NCBI RefSeq assembly: GCF_018603905.1
Contig: NZ_JAHFZZ010000004.1
Span: forward strand, 434,001 to 498,000
Origin: Nonomuraea sp. NEAU-A123
Lineage (GTDB): Bacteria > Actinomycetota > Actinomycetes > Streptosporangiales > Streptosporangiaceae
Length of the DNA: 64,000 nucleotides
Direction of reading: 5' to 3'
Shown one piece after another: positions 46,270 to 54,916 of this stretch. Position 1 is the stretch's first letter, and every line of letters starts with the position of its first letter. Both the position numbers and the translations under genes were made by a program. Below the pieces are notes generated by a model. The model was not told the DNA's origin, searched no databases, and saw nothing but the letters and a program-made list of their open reading frames with translations.

Positions 46270-46593
46270 ATGAGGTGCACCGGAGTGTCCTGGACGATTG
46301 ATCAAGCGTGGTTTCCTCCGCACTGCATCAGCCCGCACACGTCCCCCGCACAGTCGCATGCCGAGCGACTGACGTGGAACGCGCCGCGTGACCATGGCCG
46401 AGACGCGCGCGTCGTCGCGTGGACCTGCGAGTGCACCAACCCCTTCTACGAACTGTGCCAAGCGGGCGGCCAGCGATTCATCAGACGCACCCGAAACGCG
46501 CCGGACAAGCGGATCGTCGACGAAAGCGACCGATGGAATGCCCGGCAGGCGAACGCGCAGTGGAACGCCTTACTACTCGGCCTTCTCCACTGA
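46270..46593 (+). CDS. Small hypothetical protein following the HATPase
   Basis: A 107-residue protein 9 bp after the HATPase gene. It contains VAWTCECTNPFYELC and GGQRFIRRT, a pattern I have seen in short genes behind HATPase genes in this lineage, and no signal or membrane segment. The cysteines might bind metal. Function unknown. Confidence 0.6.
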   Translation: MRCTGVSWTIDQAWFPPHCISPHTSPAQSHAERLTWNAPRDHGRDARVVAWTCECTNPFYELCQAGGQRFIRRTRNAPDKRIVDESDRWNARQANAQWNALLLGLLH

Positions 46594-46603
46594 GGAGACG
46601 AGG

Positions 46604-46655
46604 CGGCCCTGTGGCCGAAGGACGACCGGTTGTACGTCCGAGGGCGACAGGGCCG
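46604..46655. terminator. Hairpin terminator between convergent genes
   Basis: CGGCCCTGT (46604-46612) pairs with ACAGGGCCG (46647-46655), and GGACG pairs with CGTCC inside. It separates the HATPase operon from the secreted protein gene on the other strand. Confidence 0.55.
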
Positions 46656-46663
46656 GCCCGCGA

Positions 46664-47794
46664 CTACTGGACCCGCTCGAACGGCGCCGGAGCCTGACCC
46701 GTCCACCGGTGGAGCTGGGCGTGGGCCGTCTGCTTGGTCACCCCGTCCTCCACGACCGTCCCCTGCTGGGACACGTAGTAGCGCCCGTCGTCAAGAGACG
46801 CCAGACCGTACTGGCCGCCGAACTCCCAACCCCACACATCCGTCGCGTCATCGTGCAGACCCCGACGCACGAGAGACAGCGTCGCCCCCTGCTCCGCCTG
46901 CGGCTGGCCCTCAATCGGCCCCTGAACGGGACGCTTGGAGCCGTCGACCATGAAGAACGAGTAGTTCGGGAACGTCGGCTTGATGCCCTTATAGGCAGCC
47001 ATGAACCAATTCCCAGTGAAGCCGTCATACTCCAGGTTCTGCACGCCATACGTGGTGTTACCGGTCCGCACAAAGTACTTGCCGTCGGACTTGTCAGGCC
47101 CCGAGGTGTGCGGGTCGGCCTGGGTCAGCGGGCGCTCGTACTTGCGCCACTGCCTGATGTCGTACTGCATGATGACCTGGTAGTCGTTGTCCTGGCGGTC
47201 GGCGTTGGCGTAGATGCCGTACGCGACCGTCAGCTTGTCGGCGCCGCCCCGCTTGCCGAACGCGGGGCCGAAGGCGACGCCGTCGATGCCGCTGCAGCCA
47301 TAGCGATGATCCGGAGTAGCAGCGGTGTCGCCGTCGAAGACGCCGTCGCCGTTCATGTCGGCGCTGTAGTCGTCCACCACGTCCTTGAGGTAGACGGCCG
47401 TCACGACGTCGGAGGTCTCGGCGTTCATGTCGAGGCTGGTGATGCGGTCCACGTCGAAGATGGCGATGTAGAACGACTTGGCGGCCTTGTACTCCAGCGA
47501 GCCGTAGACGCGGCCGTCGCGGCTGTTGAAGTCCAGGTCGCCCAGGTGGCCGGTGAAGCCGGTGACGGAGCCGACCGGCTTGCCGGCGAGGTCGGTCTTG
47601 ACCAGGAGGTTGGTGAAGGAGAAGTACATGTACCCCTTCTTCTGGTCGATGGCGATCCCCTGGACGTGACCGGCCGGCCAGGCTCCGCCGTACACCTCCG
47701 CCGGTAGTCGCGAGGGCCGGTCGGCCGCGTGGGCTGGGAGGGCGAGCAGGACCGACGCCGTCAGCGCCGCGAACAGTATGTGGGCGACCCGCAT
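46664..47794 (-). CDS. Secreted beta-propeller-like protein of unknown function
   Basis: A 376-residue precursor with a Sec signal (FAALTASVLLALPAHA, cleavage near residue 23). The mature part repeats beta-strand/turn motifs (GHVQGIAIDQKKGYMYFSF, GHLGDLDFNSRDGRVYGSL) and contains DMNGDGVFDGDT, a dockerin/EF-like calcium loop. Likely an extracellular propeller; substrate unknown. Start ATG 47794. Confidence 0.72.
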   Translation of the reverse strand: MRVAHILFAALTASVLLALPAHAADRPSRLPAEVYGGAWPAGHVQGIAIDQKKGYMYFSFTNLLVKTDLAGKPVGSVTGFTGHLGDLDFNSRDGRVYGSLEYKAAKSFYIAIFDVDRITSLDMNAETSDVVTAVYLKDVVDDYSADMNGDGVFDGDTAATPDHRYGCSGIDGVAFGPAFGKRGGADKLTVAYGIYANADRQDNDYQVIMQYDIRQWRKYERPLTQADPHTSGPDKSDGKYFVRTGNTTYGVQNLEYDGFTGNWFMAAYKGIKPTFPNYSFFMVDGSKRPVQGPIEGQPQAEQGATLSLVRRGLHDDATDVWGWEFGGQYGLASLDDGRYYVSQQGTVVEDGVTKQTAHAQLHRWTGQAPAPFERVQ

Positions 47795-47894
47795 GCGTTA
47801 CCTTTCCGGAGGATCAGTGATGATCGACACGATAAAGGGACACGGCGCAACTTTACAGACTGTTGTTTGACTCTCTGCTTACATGCAGTTGAAG

Positions 47895-49259
47895 TCAGGA
47901 GCACTTCACCCCACGCTGCGGAAGCTCGCGGGTGAGGACGTACCGGCTGACATGGTCGATGACGCACGGGTTGGCCATCGCCGCGAAGAGGTTGTGCCCG
48001 GGGCCGTCGAAGTTGATGACCCGGCTGCCGGGAACCTGGTCCACCACCCGTTTCGTGGCCGCGAAGTCCAGCCAGGTGCCCGCTCCCAGCATCGGCGGCA
48101 GCTTCTTGGGCAGCGGCTTCGGCGGGTTGGCGACCGGGGCCGGCCAGCCGGCGCAGGTGATCGGCGCGTGCCATGCCAGCGGGAACGCGGCGCCGGTGTT
48201 GGGAGCGATCTTGCGCAGCCGCTTGACCATGCTCGCCACCTGCGCCTGGGTGGCGGGCCTCGGGAAGTCGAGGCATTCCTTGACACCACCGCCCTGCAGG
48301 CCGGGGTACGGATAGCGGCTCGAAACGGCGAACCCGGAGGCGTCACCGCCCTCGGCTGCCTTGATGGCCGCCGCGACCTCGTCCCACTGGTCGGCGCCCC
48401 TCTTCACCTTCTGGAACATGAGCGCCTGCAACTGCGTCCCGTCATAGCGGGCGTTCACCTGGGGAGCGGGGATCGGCTCCTTGTCCGCCTTGGCGACCAG
48501 CGCCTGCCAGCGGCGTTCCATGCCGGGTTCGGCCCAGTCGAGGAAGCGCTTCATGAAGCGTTCCTGGTCGCGGGCGATGGCGTCGAGCTCCCGATCCCAG
48601 TCGCGGGCGCTGTGGTCGCCGGTGCCGTCCACGTACAGCGTGCGTACCTTGGTCGGGAACAGCCTGGCGTACGCCTGCGCGATCGTGCCTCCGTAGGAGG
48701 TGCCGATGAAGTTCATCCGGTTCTCGCCGAGCGCCACTCGTATGGCTTCGGCGTCGCGGGCATCACTGGCGGAGTCCATGTGGTCGAACAGCTCGGGGTC
48801 GGTGTCGCGGCACTTGGTGGCCCTGGCGCGGTTCTCCGCCACCAGACGCTCGAACCCGGCCTGGTCATCAGGGAACGGTGGGGTACGCAGCACGCTCCAG
48901 TCACACTGGAGCACCGGGGTGCTGAGCCCGGGATAGCCGCGCGGGTCCCACGTGACGATGTCCATCGACTCGCGGAGCTTGGCGAAGATCTCCGGCCGGG
49001 AGCGCATCATCGCGATCTGGTCGCCCTGCGGACCGCCGAAGTTGATCAGTACTGACCCACGTTTGGTGCCGGTGGCGGGCAGGCGGGCCACTTTCAGGGT
49101 GATCTTCCTGTCGCTCTGCTTCGACAAGGCGACGGGAAGGTCCGCGCACACCATCTCGGACGTACCCGCTCCCGGACACGGCTGCCACTGGAGGGTCTGC
49201 GGCGCCTGGGCCGGAAGGGACGGAGCCACGACGGCCAGCGCAAGGAGAGTTTGGATCAT
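47895..49259 (-). CDS. Secreted tripeptidyl aminopeptidase-like alpha/beta hydrolase
   Basis: A 454-residue serine hydrolase of the TAP/SlpD-SlpE group. Signal-like hydrophobic N-terminus; oxyanion region NFGGPQGD; nucleophile Ser in FIGTSYGGTIAQ; TAP-like C-terminal domain (GAGTWLDFAATKRVV) and catalytic His in GPGHNLF. It would release N-terminal tripeptides or short peptides outside the cell. The usual Asp motif (GDxDPxTP) is replaced by LGAGTWLDF, so the acid residue is uncertain. Confidence 0.85.
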   Translation of the reverse strand: MIQTLLALAVVAPSLPAQAPQTLQWQPCPGAGTSEMVCADLPVALSKQSDRKITLKVARLPATGTKRGSVLINFGGPQGDQIAMMRSRPEIFAKLRESMDIVTWDPRGYPGLSTPVLQCDWSVLRTPPFPDDQAGFERLVAENRARATKCRDTDPELFDHMDSASDARDAEAIRVALGENRMNFIGTSYGGTIAQAYARLFPTKVRTLYVDGTGDHSARDWDRELDAIARDQERFMKRFLDWAEPGMERRWQALVAKADKEPIPAPQVNARYDGTQLQALMFQKVKRGADQWDEVAAAIKAAEGGDASGFAVSSRYPYPGLQGGGVKECLDFPRPATQAQVASMVKRLRKIAPNTGAAFPLAWHAPITCAGWPAPVANPPKPLPKKLPPMLGAGTWLDFAATKRVVDQVPGSRVINFDGPGHNLFAAMANPCVIDHVSRYVLTRELPQRGVKCS

Positions 49260-49360
49260 GCCCCCACGCTAGGATCGCGCCTCTCGTACGGTCTGTCGGC
49301 GAAAGTTGTCGATCGTGTACGCGAAGGTTGGCGAGTTGATGCGTCAGTAGAGTGACGCGT

Positions 49361-50410
49361 ATGTCCAGGTTTGCTGTCGTGGCCCCTGTGGTGATCGCCG
49401 ACGTGACGCTGCTATGGCTGGACGGGACGGCCGGCTGGGGGCTTGTCGCGTACGCCGTGCTGACCGCGCTCGTCATGGTGCTGAGCGTCCGGATGCCGTT
49501 CGTGACGTTCATGCTGGCGGTCTCGATGGCGGTGGTGTCCGGCGCGTCACTGGCCTTGCTGGTCTGTACGAGCTACCAGGCCGGGCGCCGCATGCTGTCA
49601 CGCCGGGACATGGTCCTGACGATCGGTGCGACCCTCGCCTACGTCGCACTGCTGATCATGATCGCGCACCGTGCCACGATGCCGCCCGAACCGTGGCTCG
49701 TCCTGGCCCGGGCCGTGGTGCTGGTGGTCCTGCCCGTGCTGGCCGGCCGCTACCTGACCCGGCAGGACGAGCACCTGCGCCGCGAGCGGGAGCTCGTCGC
49801 TGAACGCGAGCGCCTGCGCGAGCGACTGCGCATCGCGCGGGACATGCACGACTCCCTGGGCCAGGCGCTCAGCCTGGTGTCAGTGCAGGCGGCGGCGTTG
49901 GAGGTCGCCTCGCTGCCACCGGACCAACGGCAGGTGGTACGTGACCTCGCGGGCGCCGCGCGGGCGGCCATGGACGAGTTGCACGTGGCGGTGGGCCGCC
50001 TGCGCCGCGACGACTCGCCCGGGCTGGAGGGGATCGACGCGCTGGTCACGGAGTTCCGGCGGGCCGGTGTCGCCGTGCGGCTCGAACGTTCCGGCCGGCC
50101 CGCCCCGCTCGGGGGCGCGGACGCCGGGCACGCCGCCTACCGGGTCGTTCAGGAGGGCCTGACGAACGCCACCAAGCACGCTCCCGGCTCGCCGGTCACC
50201 GTCTCGCTCGACTGGCAGCCCGACGCCCTGCTGCTCGGCGTCGACAGCGCGGCGCGCGGTCCAGCGGACACGGCCTCCACAGGCGGCACCGGGCTCACCG
50301 GGCTGGCGGAACGCGTCCGCTCGGCGGGCGGGCTGCTGCGGGTCCACGACGAGCCGCACACGTTCCGGCTGGTCGCGATGCTGCCCCTCGCTCTGGAGGT
50401 CGTCGCTTGA
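49361..50410 (+). CDS. Sensor histidine kinase (HisKA_3 type)
   Basis: A 349-residue kinase with four to six membrane segments in residues ~5-130, a coiled linker, His163 in IARDMHDSLGQALS and a HATPase domain (YRVVQEGLTNATKHA, GLTGLAERVRSAGG). The stop overlaps the TTG start of the regulator (TTGA). GTG at 49352 is an alternative start. It forms an orthodox two-component pair with the next gene. Confidence 0.93.
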   Translation: MSRFAVVAPVVIADVTLLWLDGTAGWGLVAYAVLTALVMVLSVRMPFVTFMLAVSMAVVSGASLALLVCTSYQAGRRMLSRRDMVLTIGATLAYVALLIMIAHRATMPPEPWLVLARAVVLVVLPVLAGRYLTRQDEHLRRERELVAERERLRERLRIARDMHDSLGQALSLVSVQAAALEVASLPPDQRQVVRDLAGAARAAMDELHVAVGRLRRDDSPGLEGIDALVTEFRRAGVAVRLERSGRPAPLGGADAGHAAYRVVQEGLTNATKHAPGSPVTVSLDWQPDALLLGVDSAARGPADTASTGGTGLTGLAERVRSAGGLLRVHDEPHTFRLVAMLPLALEVVA

Positions 50411-51045
50411 TCAGGGTGTTGATCGCCGACGACGAGCCGCTCATCACCACGGGCATCAGGACCGTCCTGGAATCGGCCGGCGACATCGAGGTCGTGGCCA
50501 GCGCGCGGAACGGGCGCGAGGCCGTCGAACTCGCCCGCCGTCACCGTATCGACGTGGCCCTCCTCGACATCACCATGCCGGTGCTGGACGGCCTGGCCGC
50601 CGCCGCGCAACTGGACGGGCCGCGTGTGGTGATACTCACGGCCTTCGGCGATGACGACAACGTACGAATGGCGCTTCAACGGGGTGTTTCCGGTTTTCTC
50701 CTGAAGAACTGCACCCCGGATGAGTTGATCGGCGCGGTGCGCGCTGTCCACGCGGGGGAGGCGTACCTGTCACCGGCGGTGACCCGGCAGGTGATCGGCA
50801 TGGTCTCGCCCGGCGAGGACGAGCGCCGGCGCGAAGCCGTCCGGCGGCTGGCCGTCCTGTCGGCCCGCGAGTCGGACATTCTCGCCCTGGTGGCCGAGGG
50901 GCTGTCCAACGCCGAGGTCGGCAGGCGGGTCCACATGAGTGAGGCGACCGTCAAGACTTACGTGAGCCGCATGTTCACCAAACTGAAGTGCGCGAATCGG
51001 GTGCAGGCGGCTCTGCTGGTCCGCGACGCCACGCCGCCGTCATAG
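50407..51045 (+). CDS. NarL-family response regulator
   Basis: A 212-residue regulator: VLIADDEPLI, phospho-acceptor Asp54 in VALLDITMP, Lys in FLLKNCTP, and a C-terminal LuxR helix-turn-helix (LSARESDILALVAEGLSNAEVG, TVKTYVSRMFTKL). Start TTG 50407 in the kinase stop. Convergent with the MFS/hydrolase operon, so its targets may be elsewhere. Confidence 0.93.
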   Translation: MIRVLIADDEPLITTGIRTVLESAGDIEVVASARNGREAVELARRHRIDVALLDITMPVLDGLAAAAQLDGPRVVILTAFGDDDNVRMALQRGVSGFLLKNCTPDELIGAVRAVHAGEAYLSPAVTRQVIGMVSPGEDERRREAVRRLAVLSARESDILALVAEGLSNAEVGRRVHMSEATVKTYVSRMFTKLKCANRVQAALLVRDATPPS

Positions 51046-51070
51046 ACGGGGCGTGTCGTCGGCGATGCTG

Positions 51071-52357
51071 TCACGATGTCATCGCCGCGCGGATGCCGCG
51101 CTGGAGCAGGGCGGGCAGGCACGCTACGGTGCCCAGCGCGCCGATCCACACCGCCACGGCCAGCCCGCCCAGAGCGGTCGCCCCGGCGGCCAGCAGGCTG
51201 CCGAGCGCGATGGCTCCCCACAGGAGGAACCGCTGCACCGACCCGACCCGCCCCAGCAGGGCCGCCGGGGTGAGGACCTGGCGCATCGTGAGGGAGGTGG
51301 GGCTGAAGGCGCCCTCGCCGACGCAGTGGATGATGCTGCCCGCGACCAGCCCGATCGCGCCGGTCGGGCCGCCGAGGGAGCCGAGCGCGGGCATGGCGAC
51401 GATGCCCAGGACGGACACCGAGGCGGCCAGTACGAGCGTGCGCGGCGAGCCGAGGCGGCGGATCAGCCGGGCCGACAGCAGGTTGCCGATCGGGTAGCCC
51501 GCCGCGGCGGCGCCGATCACCACGCCGATCCACCCGGGTGACAGGCCGAGGACGTTGCGGCAGTAGAGCACCAGGCTCGTCTCGACCATGGACAGGAACA
51601 GGACGTACGTCGTGCCGCACGCCAGGACGGGACGGAGCATCGGATGCCGGAGCGCGAACCGCAGACCCTCGGCGATGTCGCGCCGCATCCAGCCGGGTTC
51701 GCGGGCGATTCCTGGGACATCGGTGCTCAGGCCCGCGGTGCCCGGCTCGCGGTGGCGGATCAACGCCAGAGAGGCGAGTGACGCGGCGAAGCTGGCCATG
51801 TTGGCCGCGACCGCGCCGACCAGCCCGAGCGCCGCGATGACCGGCCCGGCCGCCATCGGGCCCAGCGCCTTGGCGGTCGACTCCGACAAGGCCAGCCGCG
51901 TGTTGCCGCGATGCAGCGCGTCCGCCTCGTCGTACAGGCTGGGCAGGTAGGAGGTGTACGCGACCTGGAAGAACACCACCGCGCACCCGCTCACCAGGAT
52001 CAGCGCGAACAACAGCGGGAACGTCAGCCCGCCGGCGGCGGCCAGCACCCAGATCGCGCCGAACGCCAGCACCTGCACACCGTCACAGACCAGCATGACG
52101 GTACGGCGGGGGAGCCGGTCGACGATGGCCCCGGCGGGCAGACCCAGCGGCAGGAACGGTACGAACAGGGCGAACGGCAGCAACGCGGCCTGCGCCGGGG
52201 AAGCGCCCAGGACGGTCACCGCCAGCAGCGGCAACGCCAGCGTCATGAACTGATCCCCGAACAGCGACAGCGACTGCCCCGCCCACAGCAGCCCGAAGTC
52301 CCGCCCGGCCGCCCGCTCCGGCGGCGATGTCGTGGCGCCGGAGGTCACGACGCTCAT
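51071..52357 (-). CDS. MFS efflux transporter
   Basis: A 428-residue, twelve-helix major facilitator of the MFS_3/enterobactin exporter-like group (FGLLWAGQSLSLFGDQFM at the N-terminus, PAGAIVDRLPRR loop, GRVGSVQRFLLWG near residue 345). Overlaps the upstream hydrolase stop by ATGA and therefore forms an operon. Likely exports a small molecule processed by the hydrolase. Confidence 0.9.
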   Translation of the reverse strand: MSVVTSGATTSPPERAAGRDFGLLWAGQSLSLFGDQFMTLALPLLAVTVLGASPAQAALLPFALFVPFLPLGLPAGAIVDRLPRRTVMLVCDGVQVLAFGAIWVLAAAGGLTFPLLFALILVSGCAVVFFQVAYTSYLPSLYDEADALHRGNTRLALSESTAKALGPMAAGPVIAALGLVGAVAANMASFAASLASLALIRHREPGTAGLSTDVPGIAREPGWMRRDIAEGLRFALRHPMLRPVLACGTTYVLFLSMVETSLVLYCRNVLGLSPGWIGVVIGAAAAGYPIGNLLSARLIRRLGSPRTLVLAASVSVLGIVAMPALGSLGGPTGAIGLVAGSIIHCVGEGAFSPTSLTMRQVLTPAALLGRVGSVQRFLLWGAIALGSLLAAGATALGGLAVAVWIGALGTVACLPALLQRGIRAAMTS

Positions 52358-53238
52358 ACCGACCGCCAGAAGTCGCGCAGCAGACCCAGTACGGTCTCGG
52401 GCTCCTCGACGTGGCCGAAGGAGCCGCTGCGCTCCAGCATCTCGAAGCGTGCCTGCGGGGCGAATCGCTGGAAGTCGAGCTGCAACGCCGGATACAGGGC
52501 CCGGTCATACCGCCCGGCCAGCACCATCAGCGGGACGGCGATCTCCTTCAACCGCGGCCGGAAGTCCGGAATGGCCGGCACCTGACCACCGATCACGAAA
52601 TCGACGTCATCACCACAGAAAAGCGGATAAAGCGCCTCGTTCCGCGCGCCCGGCTCAGTGACCAGGAGGGCGGCGTTGGCGGGATCGTAGAACCTGATCA
52701 GCGGCGCCGCCGCGGCGAACTCCGCCCGCATGGGCTCATCGGTCGAACGCAGACCGGAGCGCCGCAGCGCCTGGATGCGCTCCCATGCCTCAGGCAGTTG
52801 GGCAGCCAGCTCGCGGTTGATGTTGGCGTGGTTGAGCTGCCACATCTCCGGGCTGTGCAGGGTGTTGGCCAGGGTGAGGGTCGAGACGAGGTGCGGGTGC
52901 TCCAAGGCGACGGCCTGGGCGATCAGGCCGCCGTAGGAGAAGCCGTACAGGTGCGCGGGGCCGAGTTCGGTGAGCAGGGCGGCCACGTCGGCCACGTCGC
53001 CCGCGAAGGTGATCTCGCCCAGGTCGGCCGGGCGGTCGGAACGGCCACGGCCGTGCAGGTCGACGTAGATCACCCGATGCTCCGCGGCCGGCGCGTCGAA
53101 GTGCGGGTGGAAGACCACGTGCGAGCCGGCCGGGCCGAGCCCGGCCAGCAGAACGACAGGGTGACCCGCACCGTCCTGCTCCACCCAGAGGCGGTGGCCG
53201 CGGATCTCGTGGTGACGGCCGTTCGGGTGCTGAAACAT
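52354..53238 (-). CDS. Alpha/beta-fold hydrolase
   Basis: A 294-residue hydrolase. HG motif VLLAGLGPAG, GRGRSDRPADL cap entrance, nucleophile Ser in YGFSYGGLIAQA, acid in LAGRYDRALYP and His in SFGHVEEPE. Broad-specificity family (esterase, dehalogenase, lactonase). First gene of the hydrolase-MFS operon. Confidence 0.9.
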   Translation of the reverse strand: MFQHPNGRHHEIRGHRLWVEQDGAGHPVVLLAGLGPAGSHVVFHPHFDAPAAEHRVIYVDLHGRGRSDRPADLGEITFAGDVADVAALLTELGPAHLYGFSYGGLIAQAVALEHPHLVSTLTLANTLHSPEMWQLNHANINRELAAQLPEAWERIQALRRSGLRSTDEPMRAEFAAAAPLIRFYDPANAALLVTEPGARNEALYPLFCGDDVDFVIGGQVPAIPDFRPRLKEIAVPLMVLAGRYDRALYPALQLDFQRFAPQARFEMLERSGSFGHVEEPETVLGLLRDFWRSV

Positions 53239-53319
53239 GATCCGAATTCTGCCGACCGTCGGCCCCCGACCGACGGCGGCGATCGGACCTATATATGCCC
53301 ATAAATCGGGCTAAGGGGG

Positions 53320-53856
53320 TTAGCGGCGGTGCGAGCGCCGGTGGATCATGCCGAAGACCATCGCCCCGATCCACACGAAGAACAGCACCTTCACGATGCC
53401 GAACCCACCGAAGAGGAGCCCCACGATCAGCAACCCGAACACGATCGGCAGGAACGGCCCCGGCCCGCGGTGCGGCCGTCCCCACCCCCGGTGCATGTCG
53501 CGCTGCGCGTGACGCATCGCGTGCAGCTGGTGCCGGTGCGCCTTCATCGCCGCCCGCCAGGCGTCCTTGTCGAACGCCTCAGGCGGGAAGCCGCCCTGCG
53601 GCTCGCGGTAGTCGTACTGCCGCCGCTGCCCGGGGAGGTCGGCGGTGACCTGCGCGAGTTCGCGGGCGGTGCGCGCGCCCAGTGTCCGGTCGAGGCGCTG
53701 GTCCAGCTCCTCGCGGTCAAGGCGTCCCTGCGCGAAGTGCTCGCGCAGGTCGGCCATCGTCTGTTCGCGCTCGGCGTCGCCGATGCGGAGATCGTTGGGG
53801 TCCATGACCGGTTCCTCGCTCTCCCCGAACCGGCCTTCCAGTGTGGCGCCGGTCAT
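53320..53856 (-). CDS. DUF1707/SHOCT-like membrane protein
   Basis: A 178-residue protein with the N-terminal DUF1707 segment (LRIGDAEREQTMADLREHF, LDREELDQRL), a basic/His-rich middle and two C-terminal membrane helices (PIVFGLLIVGLLFGG, VLFFVWIGAMVF). Common in actinomycetes near PadR regulators; function unknown. Start ATG 53856 behind GAGGAG, 4 bp after the padR stop. A hairpin GCCC-gatttat-GGGC downstream may end the operon. Confidence 0.83.
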   Translation of the reverse strand: MTGATLEGRFGESEEPVMDPNDLRIGDAEREQTMADLREHFAQGRLDREELDQRLDRTLGARTARELAQVTADLPGQRRQYDYREPQGGFPPEAFDKDAWRAAMKAHRHQLHAMRHAQRDMHRGWGRPHRGPGPFLPIVFGLLIVGLLFGGFGIVKVLFFVWIGAMVFGMIHRRSHRR

Positions 53857-53860
53857 GCCG

Positions 53861-54586
53861 TTACTCCTCGCCCGGGTCGCCGTCGGCCAGAATCTGGTAG
53901 AGCTTGCGCCGGGTCTCTACCAGAGTCTTACGCGCTTCGCGGATTTGTGCGTCGCTCCCGGTCTGCAAAATCTGCATCATCGCGAATGCCGACTGGCGGG
54001 AGATGTCCCAAAGGTCCGCCGTGTTGTCGTCGATGTCGGGACGCATCTCGTCCCACGGCGCGCGGATCTCGTCGGCGTGCGCCTCGATGTAGGCGAGGCC
54101 GGCGTCGGTGAGGCGGAAGGTCTTGCGGCCCTCGTTCTCCTCGGCGATGACCAGTCCCTCGTCGGTGAGCTGCTGGAGCGCCGGGTAGACGGCGCCGGGG
54201 CTGGGCTTCCAGCCGCCTTCGCTGCGCTCGTTGATCTCCTGGATGATCTGGTAGCCGTTGCGCGGCTCCTCGGACAGGAGCGCCAGGATCGCGGCGCGTA
54301 CGTCGCCCCGCTTGGCCTTCCGGCCACCCCGGCCGCCCCAGCCGCCGCGGTGCCCGAACATTCCCGGTCCGCCGGGACCCCACGGACCCCAGGGGCCGCG
54401 CCCGAACTCGGGCGGGAAGCCGCGCCCCCGGCCGCGCTGCCGCTCTTCGTGCGGGCCGCCGCGGTGGTGGTGATGGTGTCCGCCCTGTTCCCACGCCTCG
54501 GCCACGGCCTTGAACGCTTCGCGGGCGGCACGCCTGAACTCTCGCGGCTCGGGCCACGATCTGCCTGCTGCTTGTGCGGAAGTCAT
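53861..54586 (-). CDS. PadR-family regulator with Gly/His-rich N-terminal extension
   Basis: A 241-residue regulator: residues ~95-180 form the PadR winged helix (DVRAAILALLSEEPRNGYQII, GAVYPALQQLTDEGLV). The N-terminal 90 residues are rich in Gly, Arg and His (including HHHHH), a pattern of possible metal binding. It probably controls the DUF1707 gene and itself through the AT-rich palindrome upstream. Confidence 0.9.
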   Translation of the reverse strand: MTSAQAAGRSWPEPREFRRAAREAFKAVAEAWEQGGHHHHHRGGPHEERQRGRGRGFPPEFGRGPWGPWGPGGPGMFGHRGGWGGRGGRKAKRGDVRAAILALLSEEPRNGYQIIQEINERSEGGWKPSPGAVYPALQQLTDEGLVIAEENEGRKTFRLTDAGLAYIEAHADEIRAPWDEMRPDIDDNTADLWDISRQSAFAMMQILQTGSDAQIREARKTLVETRRKLYQILADGDPGEE

Positions 54587-54624
54587 GTGAAACTCCTTCT
54601 AACGAATGTTCTCGATGCTTCAAA

Positions 54625-54643
54625 GATATATCGCCAATATGTC
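54625..54643. promoter_or_regulatory. Probable PadR operator
   Basis: GATATAT-CGCCA-ATATGTC, 7-5-7 inverted repeat with one mismatch, about 40 bp upstream of padR. It has the same geometry as the palindrome at 7823. Confidence 0.6.
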
Positions 54644-54730
54644 GTTCGCAAGCGTTGCCCCAGAGTGAGACAGATCACGAAAAAGTTGCGGATTCCGGGA
54701 ACACGAGACGGGAGGGTGTCGTTGTTCAGA

Positions 54731-54797
54731 GCAGACGAGGTCGTTCCGCGTCGGCAGGGCTGGGGGGTGCTGTCGCCGCGGAGACGACCTCGTCTGC
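54731..54797. repeat. Long near-perfect hairpin in the padR/DUF457 intergenic region
   Basis: GCAGACGAGGTCGT (54731-54744) plus TCCGCG pairs with CGCGGA (54777-54782) plus ACGACCTCGTCTGC (54784-54797), a 20-bp stem with one bulged G. No T tract follows. The rest of this ~330-bp gap shows no gene; two TTCCGGGAA words flank the hairpin. Confidence 0.7.
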
Positions 54798-54916
54798 ATT
54801 TCCGGGAAAGTTGCCCCGGTATGGGGTTGGCAAAGTCGCCAGGCGACGATGAGCCCAAGGCGCGTGTGAGGCGGGTCTCCGCGCGTAAAGAACGGCTTTG
54901 CCGTACAGTTTTGATC

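Noticed and set aside
53645..54916. Upstream extension of the DUF457 gene by over 400 codons
   Set aside because: The extension is antisense to the DUF1707 and PadR genes, both with recognisable domains; the ATG at 54917 begins the conserved region.
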